NCBI GenBank assembly: GCA_963741985.1
Contig: CAVUKD010000002.1
Coordinates: 372,001 to 436,000 of the forward strand
Length of the DNA: 64,000 nucleotides
Direction: 5' to 3'
Source: Cryomorpha sp963741985
GTDB lineage: Bacteria > Bacteroidota > Bacteroidia > Flavobacteriales_D > Cryomorphaceae
The position numbers were made by a program, and so were the translations under genes. Of the stretch, positions 21,301-29,345 are shown in pieces. Positions within the stretch are counted from its first letter, which is position 1. The number at the start of each line of letters is the position of its first letter. The notes beneath the pieces were generated by a model. It was not told the DNA's origin. It ran no database searches and worked only from the letters and a program-made list of their open reading frames with translations.

Positions 21301-21918
21301 ATTCACAGTAAACGTAGGAACCTCATCAACTCCAGCACCATAAATCAAAGTTGAACCCTGATAGGCCAATGCTGATTGATCAATGTTTGGTGCAGGTGAA
21401 TGGTAAAATACCTCTGTTGCATTGAATGCAATGTCCTCCGGAATCTGAACTGTGATTGAAAGTAGATCATGGTTCGTAGGAACTGCGACTCCATCAACCA
21501 TATCGGCTTGAACTGCACCGCCAAAAATGGCTTTGGTCCAGCTAAAATAACCCGTTTCATGGTTGATCGTCCAGTCTCCGAATGGGAATGGCATTTGTGA
21601 GCCAATCAAATCATTCGGTTGAGTCTCAGGAATGGTAACCAACGTTGGATCCCAATTCAGAGATACCGTTGCCCCATCACATGGACCTGCGGACGTATAC
21701 CCTACGATCAGCACAAAGCTATCACCAGGCACAGACGTAATTTCATTCGTTATTTCATCGCCGACCTTAAAATAAAACTGACCGGGAATATCTGCCTCTG
21801 GCACCTGTGCTTGGGCCCCGGCTAAGCCGAGTCCAAGCAACATGCACACAGTAAGCAGGCTGTTTGTTAATTGACTAAAGTGATTCCTTAGTCTTGTTTC
21901 TAGGTTGTTCATATGCAT
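15304..21918 (-). CDS. Giant secreted protein: cohesin-like domain, repeats, two propellers, T9SS type A domain
   Basis: The 2204-aa product has a signal peptide (cleavage near AQA, residue 38). Residues 47-210 resemble a cohesin-type beta-sandwich (VGDEITNEITSVPGD, VSLNWDPTLV, HDLLSITVQIP). Five repeats of about 140 residues follow (about 215-1080), each opening with ND-x-C-x-(D/G)A-x-P-x-x-CG. Three shorter modules alternate with them (GG-x-GN-x-x-Y-x-V-x-AN, FGP-x-AAG). Two propeller-like segments (about 1230-1780), two modules starting Y-x-x-G-x-x-xNG-x-A and a T9SS type A sorting domain (SYPNPTSGPSQVVF to the end) complete it. It is expected to be surface-exposed. The gene is 39 bp downstream of the dockerin-like gene and ends at a strong terminator. 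Confidence 0.85.
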   Translation of the reverse strand: MHMNNLETRLRNHFSQLTNSLLTVCMLLGLGLAGAQAQVPEADIPGQFYFKVGDEITNEITSVPGDSFVLIVGYTSAGPCDGATVSLNWDPTLVTIPETQPNDLIGSQMPFPFGDWTINHETGYFSWTKAIFGGAVQADMVDGVAVPTNHDLLSITVQIPEDIAFNATEVFYHSPAPNIDQSALAYQGSTLIYGAGVDEVPTFTVNIDAGQVLVPENDEACNATPIACGDELTGSLEGASVSNFGTPDCSDDFGTMEDVFYTFTAEPGQLYTVTAGNADGNLDGVLAFYSDGCSQVADPSLLGCTDIISTNPESLDLTVDASTEVTVRYYRYDADGGNNFTISLVCTDVVSGPENDECAGALPIGCGETVTGSTVSATVDTTGCASSGTNGPGVWYTFTAPYNAQVTLLSCLDGTDFDTDLNVYTGVCDDLTCFEGFSSDGYTDGTPGDLPACGGDFPLNFRAGGIFVAEAGVTYYILLSGYGADDSGNFALQLDCEEIACSSPDLALTAVANPNNEPLGDCIAADAEFYVHAVLSGGSGNDSYSVTANDGDAVVVSASGDVTFGPYAAGTNVTVVATGVDSDICSVTSAVSADVCPPDNDSCADALPLVCGADSVIVNSTGSTALAPAGGCSTANFGVWYSFMGTGGDITISSYANFDHELTIKSGSCDDLTHITCRDAALSNGEESYTIVGSVEGLMYYVYAAHYSSLSSTTGTITMKITCAEPPACEAPSLDLAVVDASGAPIEGCLPSDGVFYVSATLSGGLGNDSYEVSANEADTTNVLADGATTFGPFAAGSDVDVAATGADDAQCGVTGSVVSPDVCVPPNDLCADAIPVQCGEIVSGNTIGATSTDLGTCGTSLSSGPGVWYSLSDYSGIVSVTTCSEGGPAFDTKLGVFSGSCDDLTCVGGDDDASTGDTELDCTIADASFNRASFVEFTADADVTYYVYVTGYSSNAGPFDLTVTCQDVNCESPMLTLSNVNVDGSPIDGCVASNSDFYVLASLSGGSGNATYSVSANGGDAVEVAADGSYSFGPFAAGTNVSVSAVGNDSDICGAEESIDSPAICPPSNDNCADAEAISCGDSVDGSTYGATESGIENPSCADGTPADVFYSLEALPGIEYTVTVNGDDYDGVLALYSGSCEGDLTEIDCSDNGFTSGMAETIVFTVEEATSVLIRTYDWSSSQGSFTLSVSCEDIVPPCLADAGAIELLDGTTVITVCVDDNIPSMVDVVVSEMPSEDYAGQWVVTDADGNLLGLPASLDAVNNIDFDNAGSGHCKIWFLSYDAENSNVLDLATAFSDGASVNASELEGCFELSNAIDVFRENCTTPTCDNFVYFLSDHGAADGISDIYKVTLNGGNADLEYIATSDIEVHIAYNPIDNLIYAVSKHTNSYRVLDPYAAVPVFGPTVDLGADYGELTAAVFNADGKLLIGSQNNNAIYSVNVATNVVSTYDTYAPVAGGDLAFASDGMLYLATRTGNGLYEVWPADVMPDQFIGSVPNNVTGMAITDTDQLLISSRDNTNLVVRNTAGSDAGSYEVMLNGESYTLRDGDMASGCDTHENVEEGCDYSLYFADNGDNNPTSTDIYGVTLNDDNTTTNTLLTTIDFRCQAIAVSPEGLLYLVSRDNAGTYIVWDIASNAQVGGSINLQTGGGANIGNIPAAVYHNGMLYVGSTDGNVYSADPNTGISNSSLPGNVVGGDLVFDGNDDLWLLSRDLGRFYNLSGGGSFDVDIHEINGVALLPNGNFIAANGDLGSLFYEVDPAAEALTGQTYNTGLLFAAGDLAGVCVPNNNNLIEGCYGVEVLDFSQGPQTNGSAVPANRSDASQALGEPDRSNAAGGFVSLGVGGSITIAFAGVINDAPGNDIKIWETSFSGDVCGGADDEQADIELSYDGVVWASAGSICRDGEVDLADAGLAAVRYIRITNAASTGSLDGYDVDGVEALNGCSSEPVVDYGDCYASEMIDYVQGVKSNGGAIDINRTDANEALGMPERTDELVFVSLGYGGSLTLGFNGAVPNGAGDDIEVVETTFNNNSCGSYPEFADVYVSVDGDVWYFAKTICRADGFVDIDDADPSLEYINYVRIVNNDAMSNTPDAFDVDGVVALYNCEVGRPAAAGVEAESTITSYPNPTSGPSQVVFVTAETGTTLVEVYDMNGRNVATLFNQVANANQEYRLDFDGNRLPNGVYIYRMTTNNETIIDKFMIAK

Positions 21919-21957
21919 TTGAATTATTGGTTTTTTGATTGTTTCTATTTCTAATTA

Positions 21958-24900
21958 TTATAAAGGCGCTACATCACCGGATACCGGTCCGCCTGCGTAA
22001 GTTTGATTGATAGCTGACAGGTCAAACAATACTACAGCTCCATCACAGTTGTAATCAGCCAATTCGTTATAGCCGGGATTCCCATCCTGGCTACCGAAAG
22101 CTGAACTGAAGGTCGAGATGTCAAAGATGTCAACCGTATTATTACCATTGAAATCTCCAAACTTAATCGTCCCAAGAGCCATGTTATTGTCGCCTGATGC
22201 AAGAATCACATCTTGTGTTCCTTTGGCAAGGTACCCTGCTACTTTGACGATTATATCGAAAGTACCGACTTCAACACCATCCACGCTGAACGTTCCATCG
22301 CCAGCAACGGTTGTATTATATGATGCTACCATCGTGGCCGTTCCCGGTTCGTAAAGTTTCACTGTTGCTGGGCGGCCTCCACAATCGCTATTCCAGTTGC
22401 TCACTGTACCTGTAAGGGTAGATCCTGCACAACTGCCTTCTATAGACAGTCCGAAGTTACCTTGCCAGCTTGAAGAGCTTCCGGTAGCGTAATAGCCTGT
22501 CACAGCAATGTAGTACGTCACTCCGGCCACTCCTTCGAAAGATCCTGCCCCAGCAAAGCTTTGGTAAGAACAACTAGAAGGACCATCAACATAACCGTTG
22601 CCTTCAAATCCTGAGAAACAAGTAAGGTCATCACAAGAACCGGTATACACATTGAGGTCTGTATCAAAGTTTGTTTCCGGATTACATGTGGTTAGCGTAA
22701 CGGTTCCAGCTGACTCAGGTGTGTAAGAATACCATACCGTTTGACGATCATCGCCATCACAGCCTGTATTTAAAGAGGCTCCAACATTAGTACCTACAAC
22801 ATAATCCGAACAACTCAAGACGATCGCATCAGAACACAGGTCATTCACTGGAATTGGATCTCCAACACAAACACAGTTTGCGGTAACGGCGTCATTCACT
22901 GTATTCGGATCACCATCATCACAAGCTGATCCGATATTCAAGCCCAAATCAGGGCATTCAAAATCATTACAAGTCAAAGAGATAGTTGCCTCATTGTCTT
23001 CAGAAAATTCAGAATAAGGTCGAATGCGGAAGTAATAGGTTCCGGATTCGAAAACATCGAACGACTCAGGACTATCTTGACAGTCGGAAACCTCGGTAAG
23101 GTTCCCACAGTCATCACCTACATAGAGCTGAACAACCGCATCAAAGTAATCACCACCACCTTCTGAAATGGTGTATACTTGCGATCCATCAGAAACGAAT
23201 GAAACCCATACGTCGGCAGAAGAACTACCGTTACAGTCATCATCGATTGATTGAGATGCTCCAATAAAAGCTTGACTAATCATATCACCACACGCTATCG
23301 ACACAGCATTACATGCTTCATCGTTTGCGATTTGAGGTGTTCCTACACATGTACAGGTATCTGTAATCAAGTCATTTACAGTATTCGGATCGCCATCATC
23401 GCAAGAAAAGCCGATATTACCATTCAAGTCAGGACATTCAAAATCTGTACAGTTCAGATATACAGTAGCCAAATTAGCTTCAGAGAATGTAGAATAAGGT
23501 CGGATACGGAAATAGTATGTTCCGGCATCCACTACCTCGAAAGATTCAGGTGAATCATCACATGCTGCAACTTCCGTTAAGGCATTACAATCATCGCCCT
23601 CGAAGAGTTGAACGACTGCATCGAAATAAGCACCTCCACCTTCACCAATAGTATAAACTTGTGATCCATCAGAAACAAACTTTACCCAAACATCAGCAGA
23701 TGAAGAACCGTTACAGTTATCTTCTATGGATGCGGTAGCACCTAAGAATCCAACGGATATAGTATCACCACAAGCAATGGAGAACGCACCACAGGCGTCA
23801 TCATTAGATGGAGGGCAAAAAGTGCCGGGAGTAAACGAAGCATTAGCAGAACAGCTTTCATTGATCGTACCGTAAATTGAAATATTTGCAGTTTCACCAC
23901 CAGCAACAGGACCTACTATTGCAGAGCCATCCGGTGAAATTGAAACGGGCGAACCATCATTTACAGACAAGTTATACGCTGACTGCGTACCTCCACTAAT
24001 CGTAACTTCCACATAATATTCTCCTTCGAAGTCAACACAAGCGAGCGAATCACCTGATTGATTTACCGCGACCACATTATCGATGGTAGGTGAACATTCA
24101 AGATCAATACATGATACATCCATAAAAACCTCGCCTCGTGCATTACCATATCCGGTAACGTAGACGTAGTAGGTATTATTGGCAAAGAGCGTATCCGTAA
24201 GCAAGGAAGTAAAAGAATTCCCAATGCCATCGTCATCTCCGCTATCATCATCACCATCTACACAAACTAAGCTATCACATGTGTTGGTATAGAGGAAAAT
24301 TTTCGTGTCAAACAAAGACTGACCCAGATCGAATGTCGTGAGTACATCAGAAGTAGGCGTATAGGTGTACCACAATCCTTTATTGAATACACTTGGAGCA
24401 GACGTTCCACAAAACGGTTGATCGGCATCATGTTGTATTGAGGCTACCGTATTTCCTTCATAGGTTCCGCCACAATCGACTTCAAAAGCAGTAGAACACT
24501 CTGAGTTCTCAGGCTTCTCATAACAATTCATCAAAATATCGAGTCCACTTGCGCCAACTGTTGTATTAGGTCGTACACGTATATAATACGTTGCAGCTGA
24601 ATCTAAAAAGAGACTACCGACCGAGGCAAAGCATGAGAGCAAGGTGTCCTGCAGGTTGCCGCAATCGTCTCCAATCAAAGCACCAACAGTAAACAACGCA
24701 TCTCCATCAAATTCAATGATATTTGCAAAACCTTCATCTACAGTAGTAGAAAACCAAATATCTCCATTTTCAGGATTGGCACAGTCATCTTCGTATGTAG
24801 GTGTAGCGCCACCAAAGGTTTGATTTAGAAGTGTATCACCACAAGCCAGGCTTATAGCATCACAAATTTCGTCGTTGGTAGCGTTTGGAATACCTGCACA

Positions 24901-26697
24901 TACGCATTGATCGTTTACAGTGTCGTAAGATGTATTCGGATCCTGGTCATCACAGGCTGCACCGATGTTTGCCTGTAAAGTAGGACAATCGAAAGGAATA
25001 GATTCAATATTCAGAGTATATTCCGTGCTTTGAAGTATAGAACCCCAAGATGAGATTACAATATAATACGTCGTACCCGGCTGAACAACCAGACCTTCAA
25101 CTGCACGTGTATCACCAGAAGTTGATGTGTGATAAGCATAAGTACTAGCAAAGGGACATCCTGTAAATACCCAAAGAGATACCCAATCATTATCGTTGGT
25201 TGTATTAATATTTATTACTTCGAGTTCTGACGGAGTATATGCGTAGACAACTTCATCACCCGTCAAGTATGTTGTGCTACCTGTTCCGTTCGTGATAGCA
25301 CCGTTAGCTAATGGCGGAACATCAGTAGTTTCGTAGTCGTCAAAAAAGTCTGAAGTAATACCCGCAGCAGAATAAGGAAGGCTACCCACTTCGAGAGGCA
25401 CTTCACAAATTTGACCGGGAACAGGAACAATGCCTGCGCACACGCAATCTTCAGTTATTTCATCGCCGTAAGTTGATGGGTCATTGTCATCGCAGAGTTG
25501 GCCAAAGTTCCCAAGTCCGGGACAGTCGAATGGCGTACAAGTAAGCGCAACACCATACGTAGTAGCAGTACTGTAAGGTCTTATTCTAAAATAATAGGTT
25601 CCTGCTTCAGTCACAGTAAAATTTTCACCAAAATCGACACAATCTTCGATCTGTTCGATGGTGCCACAATCGTCACCGAGCCATAGATCAACAATGACAT
25701 CGGTCTCTGTTTCTTCTATAAAATAGTTTTGCGTACCATCGGCCACAAATTTAAACCACACATCCGCGGTTCCTGAGCCACCACAATTATCATCTATAGA
25801 TTGGGTTGCACCAAGAAAAACTTGATTTGACAACGTATCGCCACAGAAAAGCTCTATTGCCGTACAAGCTTCATCATTCTCGGCAGGACAAATTTCCTCC
25901 TGAAAATTTCGAATTAATGTACATAGCGGATTTCCTGAAACAATACTATCGCGCACCGTAACTCCAAATGGAATAGCTGTCGCAAAAGTAAGTGGTACAC
26001 CTGTAGTAAATTGATTCAAGCCCGTATTAGAAATAGGAACTCCATCAGATCGCTCGTGAAAAATTGTTGCTGAACTAGACGAACCCAGATCGTTAGCAGT
26101 AACTGATATCGCGTAGGTATCATCTGCACAATTATTAACTACACTATACGTAAGTGAAGGAGGTGTACATTCACCCGACTGCACGTTTATTGTGTAATCT
26201 TCAACTTCACCAAAAGTCAAGAACTGATCACAAGGATCCGTACTAGCTGCATTAAAACGCAACACAACCCTCATGCGAGTCTCACCAGGTGTAGCTGTAA
26301 AGGGTACATCAACATTTCCAGTGATAACACATCCATCGGAACCACATGAACCAATTTGATAAACTTCACCGGCATCCCAAGTTTCACTTTGATCCCAGTC
26401 TATGTAGACCGTGATGTACTCAGTGTAATCCCCTGGATTACCCAATGTCCCGGAAAATTCATACGACACTCCTGGTACCACTGTCCCAATTTCAGTTGTA
26501 AAATCGGAATAGCCCGTATTGCCACTGGGATTATCAATCCCGGCGAAGACAACGTTGGTAATCCATTCCCCAAAATCGGGATCAGTATTCGAAGCACTAC
26601 TCGCACAATATTGCGCAAGAGCACCCGTAGTCGAAATTAGTAATAGAAAGACCGACACACAGCATGCACCGATCAACCTTGTAAACTGCTTCTTCAT
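21958..26697 (-). CDS. Giant secreted repeat protein with GEVED-like N-terminus and C-terminal dockerin-like domain
   Basis: The 1579-aa product has a signal peptide (cleavage near ALAQ, residue 29) and a GEVED-type domain (about 30-175; CDQFLTFGEVEDYTINV). About seven repeats follow that open with ND-x-x-C-x-A-x-x-x-x-CGD, several separated by a short cysteine-rich linker (CDDGDPNTVND...C-x-C-x-G, four copies). Residues about 1430-1512 look like a carboxypeptidase-regulatory/X-type beta module. Residues 1513-1579 carry two EF-hand-like dockerin loops: D1515-x-N-x-N-x-x-x-D-x-x-D1526 and D1548-x-N-x-D-x-x-x-V-x-x-D1559. There is no T9SS sorting domain. It is the first gene of the unit shared with the cohesin-like protein. 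Confidence 0.82.
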   Translation of the reverse strand: MKKQFTRLIGACCVSVFLLLISTTGALAQYCASSASNTDPDFGEWITNVVFAGIDNPSGNTGYSDFTTEIGTVVPGVSYEFSGTLGNPGDYTEYITVYIDWDQSETWDAGEVYQIGSCGSDGCVITGNVDVPFTATPGETRMRVVLRFNAASTDPCDQFLTFGEVEDYTINVQSGECTPPSLTYSVVNNCADDTYAISVTANDLGSSSSATIFHERSDGVPISNTGLNQFTTGVPLTFATAIPFGVTVRDSIVSGNPLCTLIRNFQEEICPAENDEACTAIELFCGDTLSNQVFLGATQSIDDNCGGSGTADVWFKFVADGTQNYFIEETETDVIVDLWLGDDCGTIEQIEDCVDFGENFTVTEAGTYYFRIRPYSTATTYGVALTCTPFDCPGLGNFGQLCDDNDPSTYGDEITEDCVCAGIVPVPGQICEVPLEVGSLPYSAAGITSDFFDDYETTDVPPLANGAITNGTGSTTYLTGDEVVYAYTPSELEVININTTNDNDWVSLWVFTGCPFASTYAYHTSTSGDTRAVEGLVVQPGTTYYIVISSWGSILQSTEYTLNIESIPFDCPTLQANIGAACDDQDPNTSYDTVNDQCVCAGIPNATNDEICDAISLACGDTLLNQTFGGATPTYEDDCANPENGDIWFSTTVDEGFANIIEFDGDALFTVGALIGDDCGNLQDTLLSCFASVGSLFLDSAATYYIRVRPNTTVGASGLDILMNCYEKPENSECSTAFEVDCGGTYEGNTVASIQHDADQPFCGTSAPSVFNKGLWYTYTPTSDVLTTFDLGQSLFDTKIFLYTNTCDSLVCVDGDDDSGDDDGIGNSFTSLLTDTLFANNTYYVYVTGYGNARGEVFMDVSCIDLECSPTIDNVVAVNQSGDSLACVDFEGEYYVEVTISGGTQSAYNLSVNDGSPVSISPDGSAIVGPVAGGETANISIYGTINESCSANASFTPGTFCPPSNDDACGAFSIACGDTISVGFLGATASIEDNCNGSSSADVWVKFVSDGSQVYTIGEGGGAYFDAVVQLFEGDDCNALTEVAACDDSPESFEVVDAGTYYFRIRPYSTFSEANLATVYLNCTDFECPDLNGNIGFSCDDGDPNTVNDLITDTCTCVGTPQIANDEACNAVSIACGDMISQAFIGASQSIDDDCNGSSSADVWVSFVSDGSQVYTISEGGGDYFDAVVQLYVGDDCGNLTEVSDCQDSPESFDVFESGTYYFRIRPYSEFSEDNEATISLTCNDFECPDLGLNIGSACDDGDPNTVNDAVTANCVCVGDPIPVNDLCSDAIVLSCSDYVVGTNVGASLNTGCDGDDRQTVWYSYTPESAGTVTLTTCNPETNFDTDLNVYTGSCDDLTCFSGFEGNGYVDGPSSCSYQSFAGAGSFEGVAGVTYYIAVTGYYATGSSSSWQGNFGLSIEGSCAGSTLTGTVSNWNSDCGGRPATVKLYEPGTATMVASYNTTVAGDGTFSVDGVEVGTFDIIVKVAGYLAKGTQDVILASGDNNMALGTIKFGDFNGNNTVDIFDISTFSSAFGSQDGNPGYNELADYNCDGAVVLFDLSAINQTYAGGPVSGDVAPL

Positions 26698-27259
26698 AGA
26701 TTAAATGATTTGGTTTTAAAATAAATACAACAATAAGCAGGGTCGGTTAAGCATCAAAACCACCGCTTACTGAGGGCTAAAGATAGGAAGTTTTATAGCT
26801 GAAGTCAAGATTTAAGTCGACAAATATCTTATAAGAAAATGAAATAAACTTACCGAAATATACTAAATATCAGAATATCAATCATATACAAACATATACA
26901 TCTCCCATGTCAAACAACAAAATAATAAAGATGAATCGCCGAAAAACAAAGATAAATCATATTTGAAAGCTTCGGAGCAGCAAAATGGTCAATCAAAAAG
27001 TTCCAAAGTATTCAGTTCATTCTTCAAAAGAGAATTTTGAGCCCTGCAGAAAAGTATGAAAATCAGTTTCAAATAGATGTTTTTGTCTCTCCGAATTTCT
27101 ATTTTTTTCGATCCTTTCTGGCCGGATCGATGTAAGAAGCTTGAACGAAGCTCATGTCCATTTTCTGAAAAAAGAAACCATTCTCATCAGAGACCCACTG
27201 AAACCACTTCATATCGTCCGAAGCCTGTTCTTTTGTATCTTTGCGGCAAAGTAGAGAAT
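26698..27259. other. 562-bp spacer between divergent genes, no gene recognised
   Basis: This A+T-rich spacer lies between the dockerin-like gene (minus) and the glycosyltransferase gene (plus). A CTAAAGATA at 26777-26785 (minus strand TATCTTTAG) is a near match to the -7 consensus and may drive the minus-strand unit. The plus-strand box is at 27236. Open frames here (such as the 5' extension of the glycosyltransferase frame) show no protein-like pattern, and no RNA gene was recognised. Confidence 0.5.
27236..27243 (+). promoter_or_regulatory. -7 box TATCTTTG for glycosyltransferase gene
   Basis: TATCTTTG matches the TAnnTTTG consensus and lies 16 bp before the chosen ATG at 27260. Transcription would start inside the upstream extension of the reading frame, which supports the downstream start. 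Confidence 0.6.
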
Positions 27260-28390
27260 ATGATCCACCTGGCGATTGTAAGTCCACGACAAACGGCCAC
27301 AACCGAAACTTTTATTCAGGCGCACCGAGATATTCCGGCGACCCAGATATTCTTTTTTTATGGAGGAATTGAAAAAGCTCAATTGGATGGTTTTGGCCCA
27401 CTGCTGGATTTGAGTCTTGGAAATCGCCTGCGTAGAAAAATTGGAAATCCGCTTTCAAAATTTAATTTTTCTCCCGCTCAGGAGGCAGTTGCTGAATCTT
27501 TTCTAACGAATAAAATTGACTGCATACTCGCTGAATATGGAATGACCGGTGCAAAAATATTGCCCATAGCGCAAGCACTGAATATCCCATTGATTGTTCA
27601 TTTCCATGGTTTCGATGCCACAATGCATTCTATCATTTCAGAACTTCAGCCAAAATACCTGAAAATGTTTCACGGGGCAGCTAAAATTATTGCCGTGAGC
27701 AAAGTAATGAAAGCGAAGTTGATTGCGCTGGGTTGCCCGGAACCAAAAATAAATGTGAACACCTATGGGGCGAATCCTCTTTTTTTAGAAAACAAACCAA
27801 CTTATGAAGAAAATCATTTTGTTGGACTAGGTCGGTTCGTCGACAAGAAAGCACCCTATTACACCATTCTTGCGTTTCAAAAAGTACTGGAAAAATTTCC
27901 CAATGCACATTTAACCCTTGCCGGCGACGGCAATCTTTTCGACGCTTGCAAGAACCTTGTAAGCTACTTTAAATTGGAATCAAGCATCAGCTTACCTGGA
28001 ATTATTGCACCGAATGCTTTTAGGGCATTACTAAGTACCTGCCGCGCCTTTGTACAACACAGTATTACTCCCAGCAGCGGCGACATGGAAGGCACACCAT
28101 TGGCAGTTCTGGAGGCATCGGCGGCTGCCATAGCCGTAATCAGCACATACCACGGTGGCATCTCCGACGTGGTGCTTCACGAACAAACGGGATTGCTCTG
28201 CGAAGAACATGACATAGACGCGATGGCTGCGAATATGTGCCTCCTTATCGAAAATCCCGATTTGGCTCGGAAAATGGGAATGAAGGCACGTCAACGAATT
28301 ACAGAAAAATTCACTATGGAGCGTCATTTAGGCGCCTTGAGTAAAATTATCCATGAAGCCGTAGGTCAAAAACCCAAATCACTCATTTGA
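27260..28390 (+). CDS. Glycosyltransferase family 4 (GT-B)
   Basis: The 376-aa GT-B enzyme transfers a sugar from a nucleotide-sugar donor during surface glycan synthesis. The N-terminal domain begins LAIVSPRQTATTETFIQAHRD. The C-terminal donor-binding domain shows VGLGRFVDKKAP and the E-x7-E region GDMEGTPLAVLEASA. The ATG at 27260 was chosen because the conserved N-terminus starts there and a -7 box lies just upstream; the frame is open 183 bp further. It heads a plus-strand set of three glycosyltransferase genes. Donor and acceptor are unknown. Confidence 0.9.
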   Translation: MIHLAIVSPRQTATTETFIQAHRDIPATQIFFFYGGIEKAQLDGFGPLLDLSLGNRLRRKIGNPLSKFNFSPAQEAVAESFLTNKIDCILAEYGMTGAKILPIAQALNIPLIVHFHGFDATMHSIISELQPKYLKMFHGAAKIIAVSKVMKAKLIALGCPEPKINVNTYGANPLFLENKPTYEENHFVGLGRFVDKKAPYYTILAFQKVLEKFPNAHLTLAGDGNLFDACKNLVSYFKLESSISLPGIIAPNAFRALLSTCRAFVQHSITPSSGDMEGTPLAVLEASAAAIAVISTYHGGISDVVLHEQTGLLCEEHDIDAMAANMCLLIENPDLARKMGMKARQRITEKFTMERHLGALSKIIHEAVGQKPKSLI

Positions 28391-28411
28391 TAGCATTTAG
28401 CATTCCAAGAT

Positions 28412-29341
28412 TTGAAAGAACCACTCGTATCCATAATCCTTCCAAATTTCAATCATGCGGATTTTCTGATCCAGCGGATTGAATCGATTCTAAATCAGAC
28501 CTACCGAAATTTAGAACTTATTGTATTAGATGACCATTCCACCGATGGAAGTCTGACCATCTTTACCCATTACAAAGACCAAATTGATCACCTCATTTTG
28601 AATAACGAAAACAGCGGCAGTCCTTTTCGTCAGTGGCAAAAAGGAATAGCTGAAGCAAAAGGAGAATGGATATGGATAGCAGAGAGTGACGACTATTGTG
28701 AACCGAACTTTCTCGAACAGCTTTTAAAGCTGGAAAGCAATGCCGATATTCGGTATTCACAATCGATGGACGTGGATACAGAAGGGCAACAAATTATCGA
28801 TCGCCTAGAGACCACCAAAAGTTTCAGAAATAACATTTGGGAATCCAATTTCGAAATGGATGGAAAAGCTTTTTGTAGGGAATACTTAAAAGTCCAAAAT
28901 GTAATTCCGAATGCCAGTGCAGTGCTTTTTCGCAAGACATTGATCAATCCGGACATTTTCACCGAAGAATTGCTTCGAATGAAGATGTGCGGCGATTGGC
29001 TTTTTTGGATTCGAATTTTGCAAAATAAATCGATTGCTTTTTGCGCAGAACACTTGAATTATTTTCGGGACCATCGTAATACTTCGCGCACTCACAAGGG
29101 TTTTGAAAAGATCGCATTGCGATTGCTCGAGGAGAGTACGGTAAGGTTTGAATTAGGAGAAATCGACGGAATGAATCAAACGGTCGAACTTAAATCACTG
29201 CAAGCCAACTGGTACGCAATCCACCGGTTTGGCGAACTGTTTTCTGACCATTTCAATGCCTTGAATATGAATGGACTTTATTCAAATTTCCGGTTTAAGT
29301 TTATCGTTTCAAAGTTTAAACAGAGGCTATCAAAAAAGTAG
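28412..29341 (+). CDS. Glycosyltransferase family 2 (GT-A)
   Basis: The 309-aa inverting GT-A enzyme begins VSIILPNFNHADFL and has the nucleotide-binding VLDDHSTDGS (about residues 38-47) and a DxD-like WIAESDDY (about 89-96). It probably adds a sugar to a surface polysaccharide or glycan in the cytoplasm. Translation appears to start at TTG (28412), since the conserved family N-terminus begins at the next residues and no ATG fits. It lies 21 bp after the preceding glycosyltransferase and 4 bp before the next. Confidence 0.88.
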   Translation: MKEPLVSIILPNFNHADFLIQRIESILNQTYRNLELIVLDDHSTDGSLTIFTHYKDQIDHLILNNENSGSPFRQWQKGIAEAKGEWIWIAESDDYCEPNFLEQLLKLESNADIRYSQSMDVDTEGQQIIDRLETTKSFRNNIWESNFEMDGKAFCREYLKVQNVIPNASAVLFRKTLINPDIFTEELLRMKMCGDWLFWIRILQNKSIAFCAEHLNYFRDHRNTSRTHKGFEKIALRLLEESTVRFELGEIDGMNQTVELKSLQANWYAIHRFGELFSDHFNALNMNGLYSNFRFKFIVSKFKQRLSKK

Positions 29342-29345
29342 AAGA

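Noticed and set aside
27077..27259. Upstream in-frame extension of the first glycosyltransferase
   Set aside because: The conserved N-terminus and the -7 box at 27236 place the start at 27260.
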